Shown here piece after piece: positions 44,048 to 54,232 of a stretch of DNA of 64,000 bases. Source of the stretch: Nyssa sinensis (taxonomy: Eukaryota > Streptophyta > Magnoliopsida > Cornales > Nyssaceae); assembly GCA_008638375.1 (NCBI GenBank), contig CM018052.1, positions 23,406,071 through 23,470,070 on the forward strand. Direction: 5' to 3'. Numbering within the stretch: the stretch's first letter is position 1; every line of letters starts with the position of its first letter. A program made the translations under genes and the position numbers. The notes under the pieces are model-generated. The model made no database searches. It was not told the DNA's origin and saw only the letters and a list, made by a program, of their open reading frames with translations.

Positions 44048-44751
44048 TGATATACCACTATGTGACACACCAACCACTGCATGACACGTGTAACTGCAAG
44101 ATCGGTTCATGACCCATAATAGAGCTCAGGCTCGGCCATATAACTTGTGTTCGGTCGCCCAGCTCGGGCTCGGCCACATAACTTGTGCTCGGTCGCTTAG
44201 TTCATGTTCGGCCTTATAATCTATGCTCGGCCATTTAGTACATGCTCGGTCATACATCTCATCCTCGGTCAGTCAAGGGCATAACCTACATGGGCCGAGC
44301 TCATAGTATCAAAGCAAGACAGTTCTCCCATAAAGACTAACTTGTATAGATGCAAGCTTGCAATGCAACACATCAATGATCAGACCTAATCATCGCTTCA
44401 GTAAGCACCAAGCAGGAAATAAAGAAGCTATCTCCAACAAGGGAACTGCCACACTAAGTTACCATATTCAACAAGGTAACTGATATCTCCAGAGATCCAA
44501 TCCCTATATTCATGGCTCCAAATCCTAATCAACTTAGGAGAGATATTGCCTATAAATTCAACCCTAAAGGTACGCTTTATTTTCATGCTCATTACTTTGG
44601 CTTTCATTACGAGTCTTTCAATTCAATTTATTGACTTAAGCATCGGAGCGGCTACCGCCGGAGCCAACCCGGTGGTCCTCTGATCTTCTGTTTCGAGTGT
44701 TTCGCAGGGAGCCGAGCTTGGATCTCACGTGGGCCAAAAAGTGCAGCATCA
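44048..44751 (+). repeat. 5' LTR of the Tat/Grande-like element
   Basis: Begins TGATATACC and ends GCAGCATCA. A TATA box (TATAAAT) lies at 44551-44557, so transcription likely starts near 44580. The first half has imperfect repeats around 'ctcggccatataac'. Confidence 0.95.
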
Positions 44752-44754
44752 GTT

Positions 44755-44772
44755 TGGCGCCGTCTGTGGGAA
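44755..44772 (+). promoter_or_regulatory. Primer-binding site
   Basis: TGGCGCCGTCTGTGGGAA, 3 bp after the LTR. The first nine bases fit the 3' end of tRNA-Asp plus CCA, the primer type usual for plant Tat/Athila elements. Confidence 0.8.
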
Positions 44773-44830
44773 CGACAATCACCAAGTGCTCTACTCAATC
44801 TAAGCTCATCTTTCGTCTATCAGAGGGATC

Positions 44831-46102
44831 ATGGCTCCCAACTTGCGACCCAGGAACAACACCCAAAACCCTCATCCTCAACCAACTGCCAGACGAGGAA
44901 GAGGGCGAGTGAATAACCCTGTACAGGAAGAACTAATCGAAACTAGGCGGCAGAACCAGTTGCTACGGGAACAGCTTTTGACCATGACCAGGACCCTGGC
45001 AATGTTCACCCAGAATCATGAAACCAATCCTCAAAATCCACCCGTTGTCACAAACACTCAACAGCAGCAGCCTCCTGCGGCTGCCGGTATTCGTGTAGAC
45101 CCCCAGCCATCGACGGCAGCCGGTCGAGGGGTTCCCGCCTTTGTCCCGGAGGTCCATTATCGAAGTACTACCCGACCCCCCATCCCTGGGGCCTCGGGAG
45201 TAAACTACGTTCCACAAGGATCTCCTCCTCGAGTGGTTCCTGTACCACCAGTACCAGAGAATCAGAACGACCCCCCAGTAGCGGGCCAAGATCAGCCTAC
45301 CCATATAGGCCCTGAGGCCGTGAGACCTGCCTCGCAGCAACCCGTTTTACCAAGGGGGTCAGTAAGAGCCGAAGAAGTTGCTGAATCAATAGACCGTACT
45401 GCCATCATAAGGGGTGCCCAGTATCCAGAGCAGGACGAGCTGGCCAGATTGCTCGGGAGGTCGGCCACCCCGTTCACCAATGCTATCATGGCCGAGGAAA
45501 GACCCAAGAAATTTATCGTCCCTAAATTCACCCCTTATGATGGGACTGGGGACCCGGGGGACCACCTCTCCCACTACCAGCACACCATGGCTTTGCACGG
45601 CACTTCTGATGCCTTCTTATGCAGAACGTTCGTGACCAGCCTCAATGGTACCGCCCTAAAGTGGTTCCACCACCTCCCGCCGAACTCAGTATCTGGCTTT
45701 TATGAGCTCGGCAGGAGGTTCTTGGACAGATTCATGACTAGCAGGAGGCTAAGAAAGGGTCCGGAATTCCTTCTGAACATAAAGCAAACAAAGGAAGAAT
45801 CGCTCAGGGGGTATATAGCACGTTTCAACACCGAACTCACCGAGGTAACAGACTGCAGCCCCGGTTTCCTAGTGGCTGCTCTAGCCGCTGGACTTGCTCA
45901 AGGAGGGTTTAGAGACTCCCTGACCAAAAATCCCCCTGCGGACATGGCGGCACTCATGGACCGTGCAAGGAAGTACATCAACCTGGAGGAGGCCAGGGAC
46001 ACCTCTAGAAAGGTCAAAGAGCAAGCTCAGAAAGACGATCACAAGAAAGATAGTCAAAAGAAGGACACCAGCTCGGCCAGGAAGAGAGTCAGGAGCCCAT
46101 AA
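44831..46102 (+). CDS. Gag of the Tat/Grande-like element
   Basis: The start at ATG 44831 follows the LTR and primer site closely. There are 423 residues up to TAA 46100-46102. The N-terminus is basic and Gln/Asn/Pro-rich with a short coiled-coil-like stretch (EELIETRRQNQLLREQLL), then a Pro-rich linker. The retrotransposon Gag domain (about 245-340) includes GTALKWFHHLPPNSVSGF and RRFLDRFMTS. The C-terminus is Lys/Asp-rich. Gag forms the cytoplasmic particle that packages element RNA. The same frame continues past the stop into the zinc-knuckle-like and protease region, so Gag as made here lacks its usual C-terminal zinc motif. Confidence 0.92.
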   Translation: MAPNLRPRNNTQNPHPQPTARRGRGRVNNPVQEELIETRRQNQLLREQLLTMTRTLAMFTQNHETNPQNPPVVTNTQQQQPPAAAGIRVDPQPSTAAGRGVPAFVPEVHYRSTTRPPIPGASGVNYVPQGSPPRVVPVPPVPENQNDPPVAGQDQPTHIGPEAVRPASQQPVLPRGSVRAEEVAESIDRTAIIRGAQYPEQDELARLLGRSATPFTNAIMAEERPKKFIVPKFTPYDGTGDPGDHLSHYQHTMALHGTSDAFLCRTFVTSLNGTALKWFHHLPPNSVSGFYELGRRFLDRFMTSRRLRKGPEFLLNIKQTKEESLRGYIARFNTELTEVTDCSPGFLVAALAAGLAQGGFRDSLTKNPPADMAALMDRARKYINLEEARDTSRKVKEQAQKDDHKKDSQKKDTSSARKRVRSP

Positions 46103-47119
46103 AAAAGGGGGGCCCCCAGAACCTCCTTCAATTCTGAGCTAAAGGAATTCAACCACTTTACTCCTCTAAACGCCTCTCCGTACAACATATTGAAGCAAGT
46201 AAAATCTCGAGAAAATCTGAGATGGCTGGAGCCTTTGAAAGGAGACCCCAGCTATCGAGATCAGACCAAATATTGTGATTTTCACAAGGACCGAGGGCAC
46301 ACAACCAATACCTGCAAAGCTCTCAAGCATGAGATTGAGCAGCTAATAAGGAGAGGAAGGCTGCAGGAGTTCGTCAAGCGGGACGGAGGACAGAACCCCC
46401 GTGACGAACGACCCCAGCAGAGAAAAACCGACCAGAGGCAAGAACAGAAAGAAGGCAGGAACGAACCCCCACGACAAAACAATCAGGTGATCTATGTTCT
46501 ACATGCAGATTCCCCTGCAACAGGCACCTCTAACAGGTCAAGGAAACGATATGCTCGGGAGGCCAGGTCTGCTCCCAATGTCATGCAGGTCGCTAACTTG
46601 GAGAAAAGGTTAAAGCCCTTGCCGAAAATCCAATTTACGGATCATGACCTTATGGGAGTTCATTGTCCTCACAGCGATGCCCTGGTTATCTCCCTTAAGA
46701 TCGCCAACTTCGATATCCGGAGAGTTCTCGTCGACACTGGGTGTTCGACCAATGTACTGTTCTACGACCCTTTCAAGCATATGAAGCTCGACCCCAATGA
46801 CATTAAGCCCACGGGCATAATCATGACGGGCTTCGATGGAAACACTAACACTTCACTAGGAAGGGTCGATCTGGCCACCACTGCGGGTGAAGGGGACGGA
46901 CAGAAGACCACGATAGCCGAGTACATGGTCATAAAAGCCAAATCTCCCTACAACGTCATAATTGGGAGGCCCTGGCTACATGAGATGGGAGCGGTCACCT
47001 CAACTCTCCACCAATGCTTAAAATACGTTCACAATCAGACAGTCTACTCCATCAGAGGATGCCAACCGACCTCCCGAGAGTGCCATGCCCTCGCACTCAA
47101 AGCTAAGGCCCCCAAATAG
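46103..47119 (+). CDS. Gag C-terminus and aspartic protease frame, between two stops
   Basis: Same frame as gag, opened by TAA 46100 and closed by TAG 47117-47119. It begins KRGAPRTSFNSELKEFNHF with no ATG near the start. A zinc-knuckle-like CDFHKDRGHTTNTC lies at about 46274-46315, an Arg/Gln/Asp-rich linker follows, then retropepsin with the catalytic VDTGCSTNVLF (DTG at 46733-46741) and the C-terminal flap region IIGRPWLHEMGAV. It matches the family in sequence and order. Without its own start codon it needs readthrough of the gag stop, or comes from a variant lacking that stop. Confidence 0.88.
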   Translation, partial: KRGAPRTSFNSELKEFNHFTPLNASPYNILKQVKSRENLRWLEPLKGDPSYRDQTKYCDFHKDRGHTTNTCKALKHEIEQLIRRGRLQEFVKRDGGQNPRDERPQQRKTDQRQEQKEGRNEPPRQNNQVIYVLHADSPATGTSNRSRKRYAREARSAPNVMQVANLEKRLKPLPKIQFTDHDLMGVHCPHSDALVISLKIANFDIRRVLVDTGCSTNVLFYDPFKHMKLDPNDIKPTGIIMTGFDGNTNTSLGRVDLATTAGEGDGQKTTIAEYMVIKAKSPYNVIIGRPWLHEMGAVTSTLHQCLKYVHNQTVYSIRGCQPTSRECHALALKAKAPK

Positions 47120-47125
47120 CAATTA
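47117..47125 (+). promoter_or_regulatory. Candidate stop-codon readthrough signal UAG-CAA-UUA
   Basis: The stop separating protease from reverse transcriptase is TAG followed directly by CAATTA. UAG-CARYYA is the type I readthrough context known from tobamoviruses and, in retroelements, from soybean SIRE1 (pol-env). The frame stays open on both sides, and the downstream frame has no ATG until well into it. Confidence 0.7.
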
Positions 47126-50100
47126 CTGCACGCCCGTGTGTGCAAGGATGCAATCTACCCTTGCTGTCACGAGGCAGAAGACTGTCCCTCCAAAATTGAA
47201 GAACCATTGAGCCCCAGAGGAAGGGATAGCAGAGCCAAGCCGATAGGGGAGCCTATTAAAGTCCTGGTCAGCTCAGAGGATCAAGGACGTTACCTGCAGA
47301 TAGGTCCCGACCTGACACATGCCGAGCAGGATGAGCTGGTCAAGTTTTTAAAGAAAAACCTCTCCGTATTCGCCTGGGAGACAAGCGACATGGAAGGGAT
47401 AGATCCCGACCTGATTACGCACAGACTAATGGTGGATCCAGATCATCCACCAGTGAGACAAAAGAGAAGGCCTCTCGCTCCAGAACGGCATCAGGTCATC
47501 AACGACGAAGTTCAAAGGTTGCTCAACGCCAACATGATACGAGAGGTATTTTATCCTGATTGGTTGGCCAACACTGTTCTGGTCAAGAAGAAGAACGGTA
47601 AGTGGAGAGTCTGTGTTGACTACACAGATCTCAACAAAGCATGCCCGAAGGATAGCTTCCCTCTTCCACGAATAGATCAGTTAGTCGATGCAACTGCAGG
47701 GCACGAGCTCATGAGCTTCATGGATGCTTATTCTGGGTACAATCAAATACAGATGCATCCTCCCGATCAAGAGAAGACTTCATTCATCACCGAACGAGGT
47801 CTCTATTGCTACAGAGTGATGCCGTTCGGACTAAAGAATGCTGGAGCTACCTACCAACGTCTTGTTAATAAGATGTTCAGCTCCTTGATCGGCAGCACTA
47901 TGGAAGTTTATATCGACGATATGCTGGTCAAGAGCCTAAGGAAGAGCAGTCATCTCCAACACCTAGCGCAAACCTTCGATATTCTCAGACAATATAAAAT
48001 GAAGCTCAATCCCTCAAAGTGCACATTTGGTGTAACAAAAGGGAAGTTCCTTGGGTACATAGTCTCTCAAAGAGGTATAGAAGCAGACCCGACTCAGATC
48101 GGGGCTCTGATCGGACTGAAATCCCCAAAGGCCCGGAAGGACATTCAAGCTCTGAACGGCCGGATAGCAGCTCTCAGCAGATTCATCTCCAAATCCACGG
48201 ATCGGTGTCTACCCTTCTTCAAGGCTCTGAAAGGTAACAAATCTTTGCAATGGACTGACGAGTGTGAAAAATCCTTTCAGGAACTCAAAAGATACTTGGC
48301 TTCGCCCGAGCTCTTATCAAAACCGATCCAAGGAGAAAGGCTGCTTCTCTATCTCGCAGTCTCTGAGAACGCTGTCAGTTCGGTACTGGTCAGGCAAGAC
48401 AGGAGCGTGCAGAGGCCCATCTTCTATGTCAGCAAGGCATTACTAGACACAGAAAAGAGGTACCCCGAAATTGAGAAGCTAGCCCTTGCTCTCATAGTAT
48501 CTGCACGGAAGCTGAGACCTTACTTCCAAGCACATCCCATAGAAATTCCGACTGCCTACCCACTGAAAACAGTCCTAAGAAAACCAGAAGTATCAGGACG
48601 GTTGGTCAAGTGGTCAGTGGAACTGGGGGAGTTCGATTTGTCCTACATTCCACGAGTCTCAATTAAAGGGCAAGCCTTGGCAGACTTCGTCGCAGAATTC
48701 ACTCCCGCACTACTAGGCAAAGCTCAAGTCTCAGACGATGTGGGGACTTGGAAGTTGTATGCTGATGGATCATCCACTGACCGAGGTGCCGGAGCAGGGC
48801 TAGTACTACACTCTCCTGATGGACTTACAACCGAAAGGGCAATTAGCTTGGGGTTCAGAGCCTCCAACAACGAAGCGGAATATGAGGCCCTTATCTTAGG
48901 AATGAAGCTAGCTCAGGAGTGCGAGGTACAGAACCTCGAGGTATTTTCTGACTCCCAACTGGTGGTTAGCCAGGTTCAAGGAGAATATGCCATCAAGGAT
49001 GAAAGAATGCTCCGATATTCGGAACTAGTCAACTTGCTAAAACATTCCTTCCGAGCATTCTCAATCCAAAAAATAGAAAGAGGACAGAACAGCCGAGCCA
49101 ATGCCTTAGCGAACATGGCATCTCACATGAAAACGGGGGTGGAGTCAACGATAAAGTTCTCTCACCAGCCAAGGCCTAGCACCGAGGAGATCCAGGTCGC
49201 CCAAGTCACAGAACAGCCTCAGAACTGGATGACTCCTATACTCCAGTACCTGGAAGAGGGACTCCTCCCAGAAGACAGAAATAAGGCAAAAAGAATCCGC
49301 ATCAGAGCAGCTCGGTATCTTGTCCTTAACGGAAAGCTCTACCGAAGGTCTTACACTCAGCCATTGTTAAAATGCCTAGCACCTGAAGAGTCTCAATATG
49401 TCTTGGCAGAAATTCATGAAGGAATCTGTGGAAATCACAACGGGGGGAGAACCATAGCCCACCGAGCTCTAACCCAAGGCTACTACTGGCCTGGGATGCT
49501 GAAGGAAGCAAAGGAATATACTCGAAAGTGTGACAAATGCCAGAGGTTCGCCCCTTATCAGCATCAGCCGCAACATGAGCTCATCCCCATTACTAGCCCA
49601 TGGCCCTTTGCGCAGTGGGGAATGGACATCATAGGACCATTGCCTAAAGCCAAACCGAACAGGAGATACCTATTGGTGGCTGTTGACTACTTCTCAAAAT
49701 GGGCCGAAGCACAACCACTGACTCGTATCACTGAAAAAGAGATAAAGAGTTTCACTTGGAAAAATATAGTCTGCAGGTTCGGCATACCTCATGTGATCAT
49801 CTCAGATAATGGCACACAGTTCACTGGGAAAATATTCAAGGAATTCTGCCAGGACCTAAACATCAAACAGCACTTTTCCTCCCCTGGTCATCCGCAGGCA
49901 AACGGGCAGGCCGAGGTCACCAACCGAACTATCCTAGACGCTCTCAAGAAAAGATTAGAGGAAGCTAAAGGGGGATGGGTCGAGGAACTCCCTGGGGCAC
50001 TCTGGGCCTACCGGACAACCAGGAGAACTCCAACATCGGAAACTCCCTTCTCCCTAGCCTACGGAACTGAGGCAGTAATCCCTGTTGAGGTCGGCATGCC

Positions 50101-50461
50101 GACCTTAAGGGCTGAGGCTTTCAACGAAGAGACCAATGACCAACAACTAGCAGAAAATTTGGATTTGCTCGAAGAAAGAAGAGAGCAGGCCGTAATCAGA
50201 ATGGAAGCATATCAGCGCAGGATGGTTAACCGCTCAAAAATTGGCCTCAAACCTACCAATTTCCAAGTTGGGGACCTCGTCCTAAGAAGGGTTTTCCAGA
50301 ACACCAAGGACCCCACCATGGGGAAGTTATCACCGAACTGGGAAGGCCCCTACAGAATTATCAAAACAGTTAGACCGACCACTTATTGGTTGGAAAGCAT
50401 GAATGGGAAACCTATTCCCAGGCCTTGGAACATGGAACATTTGCGAAAATATTATCAATAA
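47120..50461 (+). CDS. Pol: reverse transcriptase, two RNase H domains, integrase
   Basis: Open from just after TAG 47117 to TAA 50459-50461, about 1,113 codons. Residues below are counted from 47138. RT: VLVKKKNGKWRVCVDYTDLN, FMDAYSGYNQI, YCYRVMPFGLKNAGATYQRL and catalytic VYIDDML near 258. A gypsy RNase H (about 405-525) precedes a second, archaeal-type RNase H (WKLYADGSS near 540, NNEAEYEALI, FSDSQLVV), diagnostic of the Tat lineage. Integrase has an H2C2 zinc domain (HEGICGNH...CDKC, about 760-805) and a core with Asp in WGMDIIG, Asp in SDNGTQF and Glu in GQAEVTN. The C-terminal segment ends in the GKLSPNWEGPYRI motif; there is no chromodomain. All catalytic residues are present. Confidence 0.95.
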   Translation, partial: QLLHARVCKDAIYPCCHEAEDCPSKIEEPLSPRGRDSRAKPIGEPIKVLVSSEDQGRYLQIGPDLTHAEQDELVKFLKKNLSVFAWETSDMEGIDPDLITHRLMVDPDHPPVRQKRRPLAPERHQVINDEVQRLLNANMIREVFYPDWLANTVLVKKKNGKWRVCVDYTDLNKACPKDSFPLPRIDQLVDATAGHELMSFMDAYSGYNQIQMHPPDQEKTSFITERGLYCYRVMPFGLKNAGATYQRLVNKMFSSLIGSTMEVYIDDMLVKSLRKSSHLQHLAQTFDILRQYKMKLNPSKCTFGVTKGKFLGYIVSQRGIEADPTQIGALIGLKSPKARKDIQALNGRIAALSRFISKSTDRCLPFFKALKGNKSLQWTDECEKSFQELKRYLASPELLSKPIQGERLLLYLAVSENAVSSVLVRQDRSVQRPIFYVSKALLDTEKRYPEIEKLALALIVSARKLRPYFQAHPIEIPTAYPLKTVLRKPEVSGRLVKWSVELGEFDLSYIPRVSIKGQALADFVAEFTPALLGKAQVSDDVGTWKLYADGSSTDRGAGAGLVLHSPDGLTTERAISLGFRASNNEAEYEALILGMKLAQECEVQNLEVFSDSQLVVSQVQGEYAIKDERMLRYSELVNLLKHSFRAFSIQKIERGQNSRANALANMASHMKTGVESTIKFSHQPRPSTEEIQVAQVTEQPQNWMTPILQYLEEGLLPEDRNKAKRIRIRAARYLVLNGKLYRRSYTQPLLKCLAPEESQYVLAEIHEGICGNHNGGRTIAHRALTQGYYWPGMLKEAKEYTRKCDKCQRFAPYQHQPQHELIPITSPWPFAQWGMDIIGPLPKAKPNRRYLLVAVDYFSKWAEAQPLTRITEKEIKSFTWKNIVCRFGIPHVIISDNGTQFTGKIFKEFCQDLNIKQHFSSPGHPQANGQAEVTNRTILDALKKRLEEAKGGWVEELPGALWAYRTTRRTPTSETPFSLAYGTEAVIPVEVGMPTLRAEAFNEETNDQQLAENLDLLEERREQAVIRMEAYQRRMVNRSKIGLKPTNFQVGDLVLRRVFQNTKDPTMGKLSPNWEGPYRIIKTVRPTTYWLESMNGKPIPRPWNMEHLRKYYQ

Positions 50462-50499
50462 AGTACTTTCTTTTTATTTCAACATCTTTCGTGAAACAT

Positions 50500-51450
50500 C
50501 TCAATGCACAGACTCAGGTCTGGTCCATCTCAATGTACAGACTTCAGGTCTGGTCCATCCTAAATGCACAGACTATAAGTCTGGTCCATCTCAATGTACA
50601 GACCTCTCAGGTCTGGTCCATCATAAGGTACAGACTCAGGTCTGGTCCATCTCAATGTACAGACTTCAGGTCTGGTCCATCCTAAATGCACAGACTATAA
50701 GTCTGGTCCATCTCAATGTACAGACCTCCCAGGTCTGGTCCATCTTAATGCACAGGCTCAAGTCTGGTCCATCTCAATGTACAGACCTCTCAGGTCTGGT
50801 CCATCTTAATGCACAGGCTCAGGTCTGGTCCATCTCAATGTACAGACTTCAGGTCTGGTCCATCTTAAGGTACAGACTCAGGTCTGGTCCATCTCAATGT
50901 ACAGACTTCAGGTCTGGTCCATCCTAAATGCACAGACTATAAGTCTGGTCCATCTCAATGTACAGACCTCTCAGGTCTGGTCCATCTTAATGCACAGGCT
51001 CAAGTCTGGTCCATCTCAATGTACAGACCTCTCAGGTCTGGTCCATCTTAATGCACAGGCTCAGGTCTGGTCCATCTCAATATACAGACTTCAGGTCTGG
51101 TCCATCTTAAATGCACAGACTATAAGTCTGGTCCATCTCAATGTACAGACCTCTCAGGTCTGGTCCATCTTAATGCACAGGCTCAAGTCTGGTCCATCTC
51201 AATATACAGACCTCTCAGGTCTGGTCCATCTTAATGCACAGGCTCAGGTCTGGTCCATCTCAAATGCACAGACTATAAGTCTGGTCCATCTCAATGTACA
51301 GACTTCAGGTCTGGTCCATCTCAAATGCACAGACTTCAGGTCTGGTCCATCTTAATGTACAGACTTCAGGTCTGGTACGTTTCAATGCACAGACCTCAGG
51401 TCTGTTCCATCTTAATAAACAAAATCCCTAAGTCTGATCCATCTTGATAT
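50500..51450 (+). repeat. Minisatellite: about 31 units of about 30 bp, many hairpin-forming
   Basis: The unit is of the form 'ctcaatgtacagac(ct)tcaggtctggtccat'. I count about 31 occurrences of the 'tctggtccat' core, the last few degenerate. Several unit variants alternate, giving a higher-order pattern. Many units hold a small palindrome: CAGACCT-ctc-AGGTCTG (50599-50615), CAGACT-ata-AGTCTG (50569-50583). The 3' non-coding region of Tat elements is known to be repeat-rich and hypervariable. The long open frames here follow from the unit length and are not genes. Confidence 0.95.
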
Positions 51451-52033
51451 ATGAGGATGATGTTTTATTGCAAGAACACGAAACTATGTGCCAGCAGTTA
51501 TAAACAGACGAGGATAACTCTAAGTGCTCAGTCACACTGACCATCAAAAAATCCTTACAAATACAAGTCGCTCAGTTCGGCAATCAAGCTCAGGTTCATG
51601 CTCTAAAAGATCAGAGTAACTGTCTTGTACCAGTTTCTACGATTGTTAATCAGTGATCAGATTGATTGATTATTATTCAAGTCATCTTTCTTAAAGAAAA
51701 TCCATGATTCAAAAACCCCTCCAATACCAAGAGTTCGGCACAAGTTGGTTATTACTACACATTACTTCAGGATTGCCATAAGTTAGTTCTGGAGACAACC
51801 CATGGTCGGTAAAAACAATACTCTGGATTCCGAGCAGGTTTACTTGTGTCATAATACAAGCCTCAAAGGCCGAAGTCCGTTCATACACAACAAAACATTG
51901 ATACATTTTTAGAACGGAACTCAAAGATTGCCAACAATCAAAGAAAGATAGAGACAAAAACTGAAGAGAAGATATTTTCATTAATATTTGAGCTCGGTTA
52001 CAAAAAGATGAAACAAGACTACAAAAGTTTTCC
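51451..52033. other. Spacer between the tandem array and the antisense gene
   Basis: No domain-bearing frame. It contains the presumed 3' UTR of the antisense gene. Confidence 0.6.
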
Positions 52034-54095
52034 CTAAACTAAGGGGCTTGCAGATCCGTCGTCCTGATCACCATCCTCGTCCTCGTCCTCGTCATCGTCG
52101 TCAATCCCAGACAGGTTAATATCCGGGTACTTGGCAAGAAGCTTGGACTTGAAGTTGTCATAACCGAGCTGAGCAATAGTATCACCCATCTTCTCAAGCT
52201 CGGTCTTCAACCTGGCCTCGGTCTCAACCTTGGCCTCATCAACCTTCTGAACAAGTGAAGACTGAAGAGCACTGTTCTCCTCCTTCAGTTTGGCCAAGTC
52301 CTGAAGAAGGGAGTCTCGTTCAGATCGCAAAGAATCCCTCTCAAGTTTTATAGAATCCCTTTCGGATTCCATAATTGAGAAGCAATTCCTCGCCTCCTTC
52401 AGCTCGTCCTCGGCTGTGGTGGCTTGAGATTGAGCCGTACCGAGCTGAAGCCAGTCTTCATCCAGCTCCTCCTCCAACCTCTCCACGGCCTGGAGATCCA
52501 CCGTGGCCTCCATTAAAGCAGCCAAGCTATGGAGGGTCTGCAAAAATAAGAAGACATATCAGTAAAAAGGAAAAGGAAGAAGAGCACAAAAGCAGAGAGG
52601 TCGGTCGTTACCTTCAGATGGGCCCTCATGGCACCGGCCACAGTCTTCTCAGTACCCTTTCTGGTGCTGCAGGAAGGGATGTCAGTACAAGGGGCCTCAG
52701 CCCAGAAATCGTCGATGGCCTGATGGACGGCCTTGTATCCATCAGGCATTTCAGTACCCATCTTCGCCTTACCCCTCTGTTGAGATTTTTGGGCCGAAGA
52801 GGGGACAGGCCGAAGAACCGCTGTACCTCTCCGAGGGGCAGAAGAGGGTTCCCCGATCACCACCCCCTTTTGAGGGGCAGAGGAGGGCTCCCTGATCATA
52901 ACTCCCTTCAGAGGAGGTCGGGAAGAGGGAGAAGCAGAGGAGACCGCCCCCTTCTTGGGAGGCACAGATGGGGAAGGGTCGGCCGTCCTCGTCTTCTTCG
53001 AAGAAGACGCAGTGGGAGGAGGCTGGCTAGCCACCCTCTTCTTCTTTGACGACCCCCATTTGCCAGCAAGAGATTTGAGGACGTCGTCAACAACACCCTT
53101 ATCCTTGGGAGGCATTGTAGGGCCTGAATGAAGAATGGCTCGGTAATCCCTGTTTGGAGTCCGGAGGAGTCTCTTGTATTGGTCTTTCAAAACAGGGGTA
53201 AATTGCGGCCTCTTCTTGACGCTCTTGGCTACACAAAAAAGTTTTGAACAAAGGTTAGTCAGATACACAAAGGACAGGCACAAAGCAAAATTACAGAAGA
53301 AAAGGGTATCTCACCCATAAACCCCGTGCTCCGGGGGAACGTGGAGAACTGGTCCTCAGGGTCGGTCACCTCCCATTTTCCACCAACAAAAAAGAACCGA
53401 TCCTTCCAAAATTTGTTGGAGGACGGCACGAAGGTCAAAGGTCGGAAGCCCTTGTCAAACGACATGTAGTAGAGGCCCTCCGCCTTCCTATACTTAAGAT
53501 CCATTTTACTACGGATCAAGTCTAAAGAGACCTCAACACCGTTCAGGCGACCTAAGGCCATAAACCCTAACAGATGCCTCCAACTGTTCAGAAGCAGATC
53601 GGCCGGGCAGAGATTGAACCAACAGAAAAAATCCCTAAGCAGTCTAGGGAAAGGAAGGCGTAACCCCATCTCAAACCAAGCGGTGTAAACACAAATTTCC
53701 CCATCCTGAACTTCCCAAGGGTAGTCGAAGTCATCAGGAGCCCTAAGGGTGACATTTGGAGGAATCTCATACTTCTCCCTAATAACCTCCAACCAAGAGG
53801 ATGTTACAGCACTCTCTACCTGAGAAGACCGACCCGAGACTTCACCCTCTCTATCCCTAGACTCCGAGAAGGCATCAACTATTCTAACTGAGGGACTAGA
53901 GTGAGTCTCCTCCGATTCAGTCCCCGAGGAAGTGCTACCCCTAATTAGGGTTTGTGACAAGGAAGGAGCTTCCGGGAGGCTCCCCGACCCATTACCAACA
54001 TCAGAAGATGCCGAAGAAGTCGATATTCCAAAATAACCAAAAGGAGAAGAAGAGAAAGTGAAAAGATGAACGAAAACACTAAAACCGAACCTGAA
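52034..54095 (-). CDS. Antisense spliced gene in the gypsy element (putative gypsy-type transposon protein family)
   Basis: Three phase-consistent exons on the - strand: open frame from 54095 to 53315, then 53228-52612, then 52537-52034 (TAG). Intron 1 (86 bp) starts GTGAGA and ends GTGTAG; intron 2 (74 bp) starts GTAACG and ends TTGCAG. Exon 1 encodes a domain (WLEVIREKYEIPPNV, WFEMGLRLPFPRLLRDFF, NSWRHLLGFMALG) resembling the 'putative gypsy type transposon' family (Pfam PF04195, Transposase_28). Exon 2 is basic and Ser/Pro-rich with repeated SSAP blocks. Exon 3 is a coiled coil (ERDSIKLERDSLRSERDSL) ending in a strongly acidic tail (DDDDEDEDEDGDQDD). Grande elements carry a similar antisense gene. 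No ATG opens exon 1, so a further 5' exon is likely, consistent with the acceptor-like 'tctgattcag' at about 54105-54095. Role unknown. Confidence 0.82.
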
Positions 54096-54223
54096 TCAGA
54101 GTAAGGGACTTCGGATGGATGGGATTCTTCACAAGGTAGCTTGCTGGTTCGACAATGGCGGATGTATATCTCGCTTTGCAAAATAGAAGATGGTAAAAAG
54201 AGTCGTACAAGGCTCTTTCCCCC

Positions 54224-54232
54224 TTTTATATA
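54224..54232 (-). promoter_or_regulatory. TATA box of the antisense gene
   Basis: On the - strand, 'aatgTATATAAAAGGGGG' lies about 130 bp upstream of the first coding-like exon, giving the antisense gene its own promoter just inside the 3' LTR. Confidence 0.6.

Noticed and set aside
44963..45635. Frames on both strands over gag
   Set aside because: Shadows of the 423-codon Gag frame, no domains.
50386..51355. Long open frames over the 30-bp array
   Set aside because: They arise because the unit has no stop in these frames; the proteins are pure repeats of the unit with no domain.
50500..51450. CRISPR-like array
   Set aside because: Units are contiguous variants without unique spacers, in a plant retrotransposon.
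52375..53049. + strand frame of 224 codons opposite the antisense gene
   Set aside because: Arg/Pro-rich shadow of the Ser/Pro-rich antisense exons; the - strand frame has splice-consistent continuation and domain similarity.
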